This document shows positions 35,017 through 43,708 of a stretch of 63,430 nucleotides of DNA, piece after piece. The position numbers and the translations under genes are program-made. The stretch covers positions 1-63,430 of the forward strand of contig JBAXGN010000014.1 of NCBI GenBank assembly GCA_037139415.1, written 5' to 3'. Each line of letters starts with the position of its first letter. Position 1 is the first letter of the stretch. Source of the stretch: Verrucomicrobiota bacterium. GTDB taxonomy: Bacteria > Verrucomicrobiota > Verrucomicrobiia > Limisphaerales > Fontisphaeraceae. Below the pieces are notes generated by a model. The model had not been told where the DNA came from, did not search any database, and worked only from the letters and a program-made list of their open reading frames with translations.

Positions 35017-35879
35017 AGGAGTGCGTTATCAATCAAACGGGTTTTGCCAATGAATACCGCCATCGCCATGTGCGTGCCATGCCGCACCTGCGCGGCCGGT
35101 TGCAAGGTTTCCGGATCAAAAAAATGGATGTAATCCACGCGGGCATCCGGGCGGGTTTCAATTTCGGCGCGCAACGTCTGGCGCAAGGCATCTGCCGATA
35201 ACGGACGCGCGGCGGTCAGCACCGCCTTTTGCGCCGCCTGGATGGTCAGCCACAGGCACATCGCTTGCGGGCGCTGGGTAGGCGTCAGGTATTTGTTGCG
35301 TGAACTCATGGCCAGCCCATCGTTCTCGCGGCGCGTATGAGCAACCTCGATTTTCACCGGGAAATTCAAATTCTCCGTCATGCGCTGAAGGATGGCGGCC
35401 TGCTGATAATCCTTGGCACCAAACACCGCCACGTCCGGCAGCACCAGATTAAACAACTTGGCCACCACCGTGGTCACGCCGCGAAAGTGTGCGGGGCGGG
35501 ACTCGCCTTCCATGAACTGCGAAAGATTTTCCTCCACCACGTAGGTGCTGTAACGGCCTTCGGCTTTACCAGGGTACATGTCTGCGTCGTGCGGCGTGAA
35601 CAGCACATTCACCCCTGCCGCCCGGCATTGCCGGGTGTCCCCGGCCAGGTCGCGCGGATACTTGGCCAAGTCCTCATGCGGTGCGAATTGGGTGGGATTG
35701 ACATAGAGACTAAGCACCACCACGCCCTGTTTGCCGACCAATTTCCGGGCGCGCTGTACGAGGCTGAGATGCCCCTCATGCAGGTAACCCATGGTGGGTA
35801 CCAACCCCACCTTTTTACCCTGCCGACGCCATTTTAACGCCAGCAACTGCATTTTTTTCACTGATGGAATGACTTGCAT
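35013..35879 (-). CDS. panC: Pantothenate synthetase
   Basis: A 288-residue enzyme joining pantoate and beta-alanine with ATP for coenzyme A synthesis. VPTMGYLHEGHLSLVQRAR holds the HIGH-like motif (about residues 27-45), YVNPTQFAPHEDLAKYPRD binds pantoate, FGAKDYQQ is the nucleotide loop, and MSSRNKYLTPTQR replaces KMSKS. All are intact. It is the first gene of the panC-nadB pair, linking coenzyme A and NAD synthesis in one transcript. The 164 bases to the divergent oxidoreductase gene should hold both promoters. Confidence 0.97.
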   Translation of the reverse strand: MQVIPSVKKMQLLALKWRRQGKKVGLVPTMGYLHEGHLSLVQRARKLVGKQGVVVLSLYVNPTQFAPHEDLAKYPRDLAGDTRQCRAAGVNVLFTPHDADMYPGKAEGRYSTYVVEENLSQFMEGESRPAHFRGVTTVVAKLFNLVLPDVAVFGAKDYQQAAILQRMTENLNFPVKIEVAHTRRENDGLAMSSRNKYLTPTQRPQAMCLWLTIQAAQKAVLTAARPLSADALRQTLRAEIETRPDARVDYIHFFDPETLQPAAQVRHGTHMAMAVFIGKTRLIDNALL

Positions 35880-36043
35880 GACTTTGTCTCTACCGCAAAC
35901 CTAAAACAAATGCACGCTGGAAAAACAAAAATCGGGAAACGAGTTTTCCAGTTGACACGCGGCGACAATTTCCTAGAATGCCCCCCGTAAGTACGCATAA
36001 ACCATTAACATGCGGCCACCGGGCCGTTGTTCGCGATGTCATT

Positions 36044-37102
36044 ATGACTGAACGACTTCGATGCGCAGTAATTGGCACAGGGGCCATTGGCCTCGACCAT
36101 TTAAACAGTTTGCTTCATTGTCCACGCGCCACGGCGGTGGCCATCTGTGAAATCCATCCACAGCGCGCGCGGGAAGCCGCTGAACGTTATAAAATCGCCC
36201 GTAGTTACTCGGATTATCGCGAGTTGCTCGACCAGCCGGATATTGACGCGGTGATTGTGGCCGTGCCGAATCACTTGCACGCCAAAGTGGCGGTGGATGC
36301 CTTGAAGGCGCGCAAGCACGTGCTGCTCGAAAAGCCCATGGCCACCAACGCCAAGGACGCCGCCAAAATCGTGGAGACTGCCCAAGCCATGAAACAGGTG
36401 TTGATGGTGGCGCAGAATCTTCGGTTCCATCGCCATACCCAGGTGGCCCGTAGCTTCTTGCAACGCGGCGACTTGGGCCAGATTTACCACGCCCGCGCCT
36501 TCTGGCTGCGGCGCAACGGCATCCCTCGTATTGGCTCCTGGTTCACCCAGAAAAAGTTTTCCGGTGGCGGCTGCACCTATGATATCGGTGTCCACATGCT
36601 GGATTTATGCCTGCATTTACTGGGTGAATTTGAGGTGACCCGGGTGACCGGCTACCTGGCGGCAAAATTCGGGCCTCGCGGGCTGGCCGAGACAGATTGG
36701 GGGCGGAGCGAAATTGATCCTTTGAAACCTTTTGATGTGGAAGACTTTAGCACTGCTCTGCTTCAGCTCAAGAGTGGCCGCACGGTGGCCCTCGAGGCAT
36801 CCTGGGCCGGGATGCATGCGCCTGACGCGCGTGAACAAGGCGTGGACCTGTTGGGAACAACCGGCGGGTTGAGCCTGTTTCCGGCCCGGCTGTACCGGCA
36901 GGGTGCCAACGGCACCGAGGCTACCTGGTTGCACACTCCCAAGGTATCCTGCCCGGAAGACCGGGTGCATCATTTCGTCCAGTGTGTGTTGGAAGGCAAA
37001 AAGCTGCTCGTTCCCCCCGAGGAATCCTTGAAAGTTCAGCAGATTCTCGATGCGATTTACACCTCTGCTGCAACCGGCAAGGAAGTGACCTTAAAATGTT
37101 AA
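36044..37102 (+). CDS. Gfo/Idh/MocA-family NAD(P)-dependent oxidoreductase
   Basis: A 352-residue enzyme starting MTERLRCAVIGTGAIG. The Rossmann motif GTGAIGLDH, the VAVPNHLHAKVA segment and the EKPM motif (catalytic lysine, about residue 96) are intact. GGGCTYDIGVHMLDLCLHL carries the conserved Asp-x-x-x-His pair. Members oxidise or reduce sugars, inositols and related polyols; the specific substrate is not visible. An ATG 66 bases upstream is ignored because the family N terminus begins at 36044. Its stop overlaps the likely start of the PQQ-repeat protein gene by 7 bases, so the two are probably one operon. Confidence 0.93.
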   Translation: MTERLRCAVIGTGAIGLDHLNSLLHCPRATAVAICEIHPQRAREAAERYKIARSYSDYRELLDQPDIDAVIVAVPNHLHAKVAVDALKARKHVLLEKPMATNAKDAAKIVETAQAMKQVLMVAQNLRFHRHTQVARSFLQRGDLGQIYHARAFWLRRNGIPRIGSWFTQKKFSGGGCTYDIGVHMLDLCLHLLGEFEVTRVTGYLAAKFGPRGLAETDWGRSEIDPLKPFDVEDFSTALLQLKSGRTVALEASWAGMHAPDAREQGVDLLGTTGGLSLFPARLYRQGANGTEATWLHTPKVSCPEDRVHHFVQCVLEGKKLLVPPEESLKVQQILDAIYTSAATGKEVTLKC

Positions 37103-40100
37103 CCCTCAATTCCCGCCAGTCGGCCCCACCGTGTGCTGTTCGGCAATCCGAATTCCGAATTCCGAATTCCGAAATCAGGTGTTCCGCATTCTCTGCTTTC
37201 CGTCTCCTTACCTCGACGGCTACTTGGGGCTTGCTGGCCCTCACTTGCGGTTTGTTGGTCCACTCACTCCAAGCCCAATCGGCGGTGGAGGCAGGCGCTC
37301 TCGCGAAGGAGATTTTGAAGGCCACTGGTGTCAAAGGCGGCTTAATTGTGCATTTGGGCATTGGCGATGGCCAATTAACCGGCGCGCTGCGCGTCGGCGA
37401 GCAATACCAGGTGCAGGGATTGGACCGCAGTTGGCCAAAGGTGGAGGCGGCGCGCGCCAATCTTAAAAAGCTGGACGTGTATGGCCCGGTTTCCGTGGAC
37501 CGCTTGCAAGGTGGGGTGCTGCCTTACATTGATAACCTGATCAACCTCGTTGTGGTTGAGGACCTGAGCGGGATTTCCATGCCGGAAATCATGCGGGTGC
37601 TTTGCCCAAACGGGGTGGCTTATGTCAAACAGGGCGGTGCTTGGCAAAAAACCGTGAAATCCCGTCCGCCGGAAATGGACGAGTGGACCCATTACTACTA
37701 TGACGCTCGTGGTAATCCGGCATCCAAAGATCTGGTCGTGGCTCCTCCGGAACGCCTCCAGTGGGTGGGTAGCCCCCGTTGGTCACGGCATCACGACCGC
37801 ATGTCCAGCTTGAGCGCGCAGGTATCGGCAGGCGGGCGCTTGTTCTATATCATGGATGAAGGGTCGCGCATTTCGATTCTGCTGCCCTCGAAATGGTTTC
37901 TCACGGCACGTGATGCCTTCAATGGCACCATCCTTTGGAAACGGCCCATTGCCGAATGGCAAACCCATCTTTGGCCGCTAAAGTCAGGCCCCACGCAACT
38001 GGCCCGTCGCCTCGTCGCCATGGGGCAGCATGTCTATGCCACGTTATCCATCAATGACCCGGTGAGTTGCCTGGATGCCGCCACCGGTGAGACCGTGCGC
38101 GAGTATGCCAATACGGCGGGCGCCGAGGAAATCGTCATGGTCAACGGGGTGCTGTATGTGCTGGTGAACCCGGAACTGTGGGTGCTGCATGACTTTGCCC
38201 CGAAGCAAAACACGGGCGACCAAAAGCGCGTGGAAACCGAGTTCAATTGGGATGAGAAAAAGCGGTTGCTGGTGGCGGTGGAAGCGGCGACTGGGAAATT
38301 GCTATGGAAACAGGAAGCCAAAGTGGCACCGCTCACCCTGGCTGCCGATGGCCAACGGGTGGTGTATCATAATGGCGAAAGCATCGTGTCCCTTGATCCC
38401 GCCAGCGGGAAACAACAATGGAAGAGTACGCCGATGGGAAAACGCCGGTTGTTTGAATTTAATTACGGCCCGCGGGTGGTGCTGCACGGCGAGGTCGTGC
38501 TCTACGCCGGCGGGGATGGCGCGATGAAAGGCGTGGCCGCCGCGAGCGGTAAGGAACTCTGGTCCGCCCCCCATCAAAAATCCGGTTATCGCTCGCCGGA
38601 AGACCTGATTATCACTGGTGGCTTGGTGTGGAACGCCCCCACCACTTCTGGAACCATGTCGGGCGCATTCTCTGGACGCGATCCGCTTACCGGTGAGGTC
38701 AAAGTCGAATTTCCCCCCGACGTGGACACGTACTGGTTTCATCATCGTTGTTACATCGCCAAGGCCACGGAACGCTTCATCCTGCCCTCGCGTACTGGCA
38801 TTGAATTTGTGGATATCAATAAAAAGAGCTGGGAAATCAACCACTGGGTGCGTGGTGCCTGCCTCTACGGGGTCATGCCGTGCAACGGCTTGGTTTATGC
38901 CGGTCCGCATAACTGCGCGTGTTACCCCGAGGCGAAGCTGGATGGCATGAATGCCCTGGCCCCCGGCACGATGTCCGCTCATCCCAAACCCCGGCCGGAT
39001 GCGGAACGGTTTGAGCAAGGCCCGGCCTACGGGCAACCCCTCCAGGAACTTGCCGCGCATGTGAATGACTGGCCCACGTACCGTCATGATGCCGCCCGGA
39101 GCGGACATACCGATCAGCCCTTATCAGACAACCTTGAGGAATCCTGGAAAGTCGAATTGAGCGGGCGGTTGAGCGCGCCCACCATCGCCGATGGCAAGGT
39201 ATTTGTGGCGCAAGTGGACCAGCACATGGTGCATGCATTGCGCGCGGATTCCGGCGGGATACAGTGGACTTATATCGCCGGTGGACGCGTGGATTCACCG
39301 CCCACGTACTGGCAGGGCCGGGTCTTGTTCGGTTGCATGGATGGCTACGTGTATTGCCTGCGCGCGGACGATGGCGCGTTGATTTGGCGGTTCCATGCCG
39401 CCGCCATTGACCGGCGGCACACCGCGTTTGAACAGATTGAAAGTGTCTGGCCGGTGCATGGCAGTGTACTGGTCGAAAATGGCGTCGTCAGTTGCGTCGC
39501 CGGACGCTCGGTGTTCCTCGATGGTGGGCTGCGATTTGTCCGTCTGGACGCCGCTACGGGTAAAAAATTGGTGGAAACGGTGTTTAACGAAAAGGATCCG
39601 GAGACCGGCCTGAACCTGCAAACACGCGTCAAAACCCTGCAAATGCCCGTCGGTCTGAACGACGTGCTCTCCGGCGATGGACATTACATTTACCTGCGCA
39701 CGCAGAAAATCAAACCGGACGGCATCCGCGTGGATATTGGCCCGATTTCCGGCAACGCCGCCCAGCAAGGCGGCGCGCAACGGGGCGAGGGCGCGCATAT
39801 TTTCGCGCCTACCGGCTTCCTGGATGACTCCTGGTTCCACCGCAGTTACTGGGTGTACGGCAAAAGCTTTGCTGGCGGCCACAATGGGTATTACCAAGCC
39901 GGCAAATACGCGCCCTCCGGTCAAATCCTGGTGTTCGATGATAAAACTGTGTACGGCTATGGGCGCTTGTCGCAATACTTCAAGTGGACCACCACGATGG
40001 AACGCCAGATGTTCGCCGCCAGCAAAGAGGCGCCGGAGGTGCCGATCCAAGCGCTTCCAGTTGGCGGAAATCAGAAGAAGGGCAAAGCAAAAGGTAAAGC

Positions 40101-41184
40101 TGCGGTGGCTGCCCCCGGGCCCAAGACTCCGCGGATTACGTTTGATGATTCGCCAAAACTGGATCCCGCCAACCAGGCGATTACCGTTGCGGCATGGATC
40201 GAGCCTCATGACAAAGATGGCGTTATTGTGTCCCACGGCGGCGGAAATCATGGCTATGCACTGACCTTGCAAGACGCCATCCCTGCCTTCTCCGTGCGCG
40301 CTACCAAACAGGAAACCACCGCCACCGCCGCCCGGCCCTTGGGTGATGGCTGGCATCATGTCGCGGGCGTGCTGGGTCTCGATAAATCCGTATGCATCTA
40401 TGTGGATGGCCAACTGGCGGCCCAAACCAAGGCCCCGAGCCTGATCCCGCAAAAACCCAATCTCGGGCTGTTCCTTGGAGGTACCGGTAACTCGCTCGTC
40501 ACCAGCCATGGTAACGGTGAACCCTTCACCGGCACGCTGGATCAATTCTTCCTGTACCACCGCGCTTTGGACGCCGGGGAAATCGCTGAACTCATGAACC
40601 AGGGCAAGCGCGGCAATAAATCGCAGGGACTGGTCCTGGCGTGTTCGTTCGATACCGGTACCGCGCGCGATGAATCCGGCAACGGCATCCATGGCGTGGC
40701 CACCGGCACGGAAACCGCCAAGGGCAAAGTGGGAAGCGCCATGTTGTTTCCCAACCCCACCGAGAACCTCGCCGCCGCCGTCCCAGCCGGAAAAGCTGGC
40801 ATCACCAATGTCCCCGCCCGCGCCGGTTCATTCGTCAAAAACCAGTGGGAACGCAAAGTCCCCTCGTTTACCCGGGCGATGGCCATGGCCGGCAAAAAAA
40901 TCTTCATCTCTGGACCGCCCGATACCATTGATGAAGAATACGCCTTCGAGCGCCTCACCAAACATGATAAAGCCGTCAAACAAGACCTCGCTGAACAAGA
41001 TGCCGCGCTGGATGGCAAACGCGGCGCCTCCCTCTTCGCGCTGGACATGGATAGCGGCAAAATGGGTGAAGGCATTGATATGCAAAGTCCACCGGTTTGG
41101 GACGGCATGGCCGTCGCTCGCGGCTGCTTGTTCATGTCCACCCAGGACGGCAAAGTCATTTGCTACGGCAAACCGAAAAATTAA
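37096..41184 (+). CDS. Secreted methyltransferase-like / PQQ-propeller / LamG protein
   Basis: A 1362-residue exported protein. Residues about 60-165 look like a SAM-methyltransferase Rossmann fold (VHLGIGDGQLTGALR, then QGLDRSWPKVEAARANL and NLVVVEDLSG), then EMDEWTHYYYDARGNP opens two PQQ-like propeller segments (about 190-620 and 655-1000; DAATGETVREY, YIAGGRVDSPPTYW). A Lys-rich linker (KKGKAKGKAAV) precedes a LamG/concanavalin domain (about 1010-1160) and a last PQQ-like stretch. I know this architecture from planctomycetes and verrucomicrobia, where function is unproven. The start overlaps the oxidoreductase stop, but a 7-bp microrepeat runs through residues 16-28 before the hydrophobic leader, so a later non-ATG start is possible. 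Confidence 0.75.
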   Translation: MLTLNSRQSAPPCAVRQSEFRIPNSEIRCSAFSAFRLLTSTATWGLLALTCGLLVHSLQAQSAVEAGALAKEILKATGVKGGLIVHLGIGDGQLTGALRVGEQYQVQGLDRSWPKVEAARANLKKLDVYGPVSVDRLQGGVLPYIDNLINLVVVEDLSGISMPEIMRVLCPNGVAYVKQGGAWQKTVKSRPPEMDEWTHYYYDARGNPASKDLVVAPPERLQWVGSPRWSRHHDRMSSLSAQVSAGGRLFYIMDEGSRISILLPSKWFLTARDAFNGTILWKRPIAEWQTHLWPLKSGPTQLARRLVAMGQHVYATLSINDPVSCLDAATGETVREYANTAGAEEIVMVNGVLYVLVNPELWVLHDFAPKQNTGDQKRVETEFNWDEKKRLLVAVEAATGKLLWKQEAKVAPLTLAADGQRVVYHNGESIVSLDPASGKQQWKSTPMGKRRLFEFNYGPRVVLHGEVVLYAGGDGAMKGVAAASGKELWSAPHQKSGYRSPEDLIITGGLVWNAPTTSGTMSGAFSGRDPLTGEVKVEFPPDVDTYWFHHRCYIAKATERFILPSRTGIEFVDINKKSWEINHWVRGACLYGVMPCNGLVYAGPHNCACYPEAKLDGMNALAPGTMSAHPKPRPDAERFEQGPAYGQPLQELAAHVNDWPTYRHDAARSGHTDQPLSDNLEESWKVELSGRLSAPTIADGKVFVAQVDQHMVHALRADSGGIQWTYIAGGRVDSPPTYWQGRVLFGCMDGYVYCLRADDGALIWRFHAAAIDRRHTAFEQIESVWPVHGSVLVENGVVSCVAGRSVFLDGGLRFVRLDAATGKKLVETVFNEKDPETGLNLQTRVKTLQMPVGLNDVLSGDGHYIYLRTQKIKPDGIRVDIGPISGNAAQQGGAQRGEGAHIFAPTGFLDDSWFHRSYWVYGKSFAGGHNGYYQAGKYAPSGQILVFDDKTVYGYGRLSQYFKWTTTMERQMFAASKEAPEVPIQALPVGGNQKKGKAKGKAAVAAPGPKTPRITFDDSPKLDPANQAITVAAWIEPHDKDGVIVSHGGGNHGYALTLQDAIPAFSVRATKQETTATAARPLGDGWHHVAGVLGLDKSVCIYVDGQLAAQTKAPSLIPQKPNLGLFLGGTGNSLVTSHGNGEPFTGTLDQFFLYHRALDAGEIAELMNQGKRGNKSQGLVLACSFDTGTARDESGNGIHGVATGTETAKGKVGSAMLFPNPTENLAAAVPAGKAGITNVPARAGSFVKNQWERKVPSFTRAMAMAGKKIFISGPPDTIDEEYAFERLTKHDKAVKQDLAEQDAALDGKRGASLFALDMDSGKMGEGIDMQSPPVWDGMAVARGCLFMSTQDGKVICYGKPKN
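37145..37176. repeat. AATTCCG heptamer microrepeat inside a signal-peptide region
   Basis: Three exact AATTCCG units (37151-37171) flanked by AATCCG and AAATC. It lies in the coding frame of the PQQ/LamG protein and encodes EFRIPNSE. Same family as 18385-18400, 18537-18567 and 46302-46360. Confidence 0.8.
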
Positions 41185-41255
41185 TTCATGGTGTTTCGGA
41201 CATTCGGATTTTCTTTTCACTTTTCTGTCCCCCGGGTTTCAGGTTGAATGCGGTC

Positions 41256-42257
41256 ATGAAATGTTTTGTCACGGGCGGGTCCGGCTTCATCGGCGCGAAC
41301 CTGGTCCATGAACTCAATGCGCGTGGTCACCAAGTAAAAGCGTTACTGCGGCCTGGAGCGGATTTGCGCGGATTGCAGGGCGCCGACTACGAACGCGTCG
41401 AGGGCGATGTGGGCAATCCCGCGTTGCTCGAACAGGCCATGCGTGGCTGCGACTGGTGCTTTCATGTGGCCGCCAGTTACCATCTTTGGCTGAAGGAGTA
41501 CGCCCCCATGTACGCCGCCAACGTGGACGGCACACGCCATGTGCTGGAAGCGGCGGCGCGCGCGGGCTGTGCGCGAATCGTTTATACGAGCACGGTGGGT
41601 TGCATCGGCCTGCCACGGGAGGTGGATGGCAAAGTCATCCCCACGGATGAAAACACACCCGTCAGCGAGGCCCAGATGCGCAATCATTACAAGCTTTCCA
41701 AATGGCGGGCGGAAGTCGTCGCGCGCGATCTGGCGGGACGCGGCTTGCCCATCGTGATTGTGAATCCCAGCGCCCCCGTCGGCCCGCGCGACGTCAAACC
41801 CACGCCCACCGGCCAGGTGATTGTGGATTTTCTGCGCCGCAAAATGCCGGCGTATCTGGACACCGGATTGAACTGGGTACATGTGCGGGATGTGGCCATC
41901 GGGCATCTTCTCGCCGCCGAGAAAGGCCGGGTGGGCGAGCGTTATATTCTGGGGCACACCGAAGGAAACTGGACCATGAAAGAAGCGTTTAAGGTGCTCC
42001 AGGAGGTCACCGGTGTGCCCGCGCCAAAAGTGCAAATCCCGTACTGGGTGGCGCTGATGGCGGCGCATGTGGACGAAACTTTCGCCAAGGTCACTGGCAA
42101 ACCGCCCAAAGCGCCGCTGGCCGGCGTGCGCATGGCCAAATACAAAATGTTCTTCAATCCAGCCAAGGCGGTGCGCGAACTGGGCTTGCCGCAAACCCCG
42201 CCCCGGCAGGCGCTGGCCGATGCCGTCGCGTGGTTCAAGGCCAACGGCTACGCCTGA
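41256..42257 (+). CDS. hpnA: HpnA-like NAD-dependent sugar epimerase/dehydratase
   Basis: A 333-residue extended short-chain dehydrogenase starting MKCFVTGGSGFIGANLV (TGGSGFIG nucleotide motif). The catalytic Y-x-x-x-K is HYKLSK near residue 144, with STVGCIG as the serine/threonine strand. NPSAPVGPRDVKPTPTG and VDFLRRKMPAYLDTGLNWV match the hopanoid-associated sugar epimerase family (HpnA), which works on the sugar headgroup of extended hopanoids. No other hopanoid gene (shc, hpnC-H) is in the window, so the role is by family only. An in-frame ATG at 41097 overlaps the previous gene and lacks the dinucleotide motif, so it is rejected. Confidence 0.8.
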   Translation: MKCFVTGGSGFIGANLVHELNARGHQVKALLRPGADLRGLQGADYERVEGDVGNPALLEQAMRGCDWCFHVAASYHLWLKEYAPMYAANVDGTRHVLEAAARAGCARIVYTSTVGCIGLPREVDGKVIPTDENTPVSEAQMRNHYKLSKWRAEVVARDLAGRGLPIVIVNPSAPVGPRDVKPTPTGQVIVDFLRRKMPAYLDTGLNWVHVRDVAIGHLLAAEKGRVGERYILGHTEGNWTMKEAFKVLQEVTGVPAPKVQIPYWVALMAAHVDETFAKVTGKPPKAPLAGVRMAKYKMFFNPAKAVRELGLPQTPPRQALADAVAWFKANGYA

Positions 42258-42289
42258 TTTTTCAGGGCACGCTCCCGCTCTTCCGCAAG

Positions 42290-42400
42290 TTTGGAGTACC
42301 GGCTTCAGCCGGCGGCACATACGTATTCCAATGCACTTTTGAAATACTCAACACGCTTCAGAATCTCATAGCCGCACCGCCTGAAGGCGGGACTCCCAAC
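42290..42400. repeat. Second type of dispersed palindromic repeat
   Basis: Two perfect 14-bp hairpins, CCGGCTTCAGCCGG (42299-42312) and CCGCCTGAAGGCGG (42377-42390), are framed by imperfect inverted ends GTTTGGAGT and ACTCCCAAC, giving a 111-bp MITE-like unit between two convergent genes. It carries no coding capacity. It may also act as a terminator. Confidence 0.75.
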
Positions 42401-42432
42401 TCCAGCTTTACGCATTTTTCCGTTAATCTGTA

Positions 42433-43671
42433 CTACAATTTGAGGGCCTGCTCCCGCTCGATCACGGTGGGGTGCGAATAATAGAAGGCGCTATACAGCG
42501 GATGCGGCGTCAGGTTGCTCAGGTTCTTCTCGCTCAACCGGCGTAATGCGCCAACCAGAGGTGCGGCCTCACCCACCGCTTCCCGGGCGTAAGCATCCGC
42601 CTGATATTCGTATCGGCGCGACCAGAAATTCGAGAGCGGCCCGAACCAGAACGTGACCAAACCACTAACCAAACCAAAGAGCAGCAGCGCGAGCGCCACG
42701 TGGGGTTGATTGTGCCCGAACCATTCGTAAAACCACTCCTGCCGGGCTAGCCAGGCCAGCGCATAAAAACCCACGAGTGACGCCAGCGCGGAGAATGCCA
42801 ACATCTTGGGGATATGCCCTTTCTTGTAATGCCCGATCTCGTGAGCCAACACCGCCTCGAGTTCCGGTTCGGTCAGTTGTTGAACGAGCGTGTCGAATAG
42901 CACGATTTTGCGCCAGCGTCCCAGGCTGGTGAAGAAGGCGTTGGAGTGACGCGAACGTTTGCTACCGTCCATCAGGAGGATGTTGCGCGCTGTGAATCCA
43001 GTGCGTTCGCCCAAGGCTAACAATCGGTCCCGCAGGGAACCCTCAGGCAAAGGTGTGAGTTTATTGAACAATGGCAGGATGAGGACCGGCGCCAGCACGG
43101 ACATGACCAGTTGCACCAGCATCAGGCAGGCCCAGGACCAAACCCACCAATAAGCCCCCGTCCACTCCACCAATTTTAATATCAGGAGCAACAGCGGGTA
43201 ACCGAGCAGCACGGCCAGCACCAGCCCTTTGAGGCGATCCAACCACCAGAGTTTCGGCGTGGTGGTGTTAAAGCCAAACCGGGCTTCGAGCCGGAATTGA
43301 TGATGCCATTGCAGTGGCAGGCCCGCCAGGGAAAGCACGATCCCCATCGCGAACAAATACGCCGCCATCGCCCCAGCGGAGTTGCCCAGGGTGGCGACGA
43401 AGGCGTGGCAGGAAAACGGCAGCCAACCGCTAAACAACACGAGCAGCAGCACCGCCAGATCGTACCCGATTTCAAACTGGGAAAACCGGCTCTGTGCCAG
43501 CGTATACGCGATGGATTTCCGGTAGGTGGCATCGTCCATGGTATCGCGGAATGCCGCCGGGATGGCGTTTTCATGTGTACGCGCATGGCGTTGGTTCAAC
43601 TGTTCGAGCCGGAATTGAACCACCGCGCGCAACAAGAGCAGTATAAGAATGGTCAGCGCAAAAATAGACAT
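42433..43671 (-). CDS. Ste24/CAAX prenyl protease 1-like M48 metalloprotease
   Basis: A 412-residue integral membrane zinc protease. The N-terminal half has about five hydrophobic segments of the Ste24 N-domain type (NQRHARTHENAIPAAFRD, LGYPLLLLILKLVEWTGAYW). Zinc motif HEIGHYKKGH holds H277, E278 and H281, and the third ligand glutamate is expected in the later EYQADAYAREAV. LMDGSKRSRHSNAFFTSLG is the typical strand before it. In bacteria such proteins degrade membrane proteins in envelope quality control; prenyl-cysteine processing is not expected. It is convergent with the hpnA-like gene and followed upstream by the fucosidase on the same strand. Confidence 0.92.
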   Translation of the reverse strand: MSIFALTILILLLLRAVVQFRLEQLNQRHARTHENAIPAAFRDTMDDATYRKSIAYTLAQSRFSQFEIGYDLAVLLLVLFSGWLPFSCHAFVATLGNSAGAMAAYLFAMGIVLSLAGLPLQWHHQFRLEARFGFNTTTPKLWWLDRLKGLVLAVLLGYPLLLLILKLVEWTGAYWWVWSWACLMLVQLVMSVLAPVLILPLFNKLTPLPEGSLRDRLLALGERTGFTARNILLMDGSKRSRHSNAFFTSLGRWRKIVLFDTLVQQLTEPELEAVLAHEIGHYKKGHIPKMLAFSALASLVGFYALAWLARQEWFYEWFGHNQPHVALALLLFGLVSGLVTFWFGPLSNFWSRRYEYQADAYAREAVGEAAPLVGALRRLSEKNLSNLTPHPLYSAFYYSHPTVIEREQALKL

Positions 43672-43708
43672 ATAGAGGATTGGTCTCGGAAATGGACGTG
43701 TCGAGAAC

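Noticed and set aside
39295-40692. Long minus-strand open frame across the PQQ/LamG gene
   Set aside because: It has no recognisable domain and lies opposite a frame with clear propeller and LamG motifs, so it is an antisense shadow.
41256-42257. Hopanoid biosynthesis cluster
   Set aside because: Only the HpnA-like gene is present. Neighbours are a PQQ-repeat protein and a protease, so no cluster is claimed.
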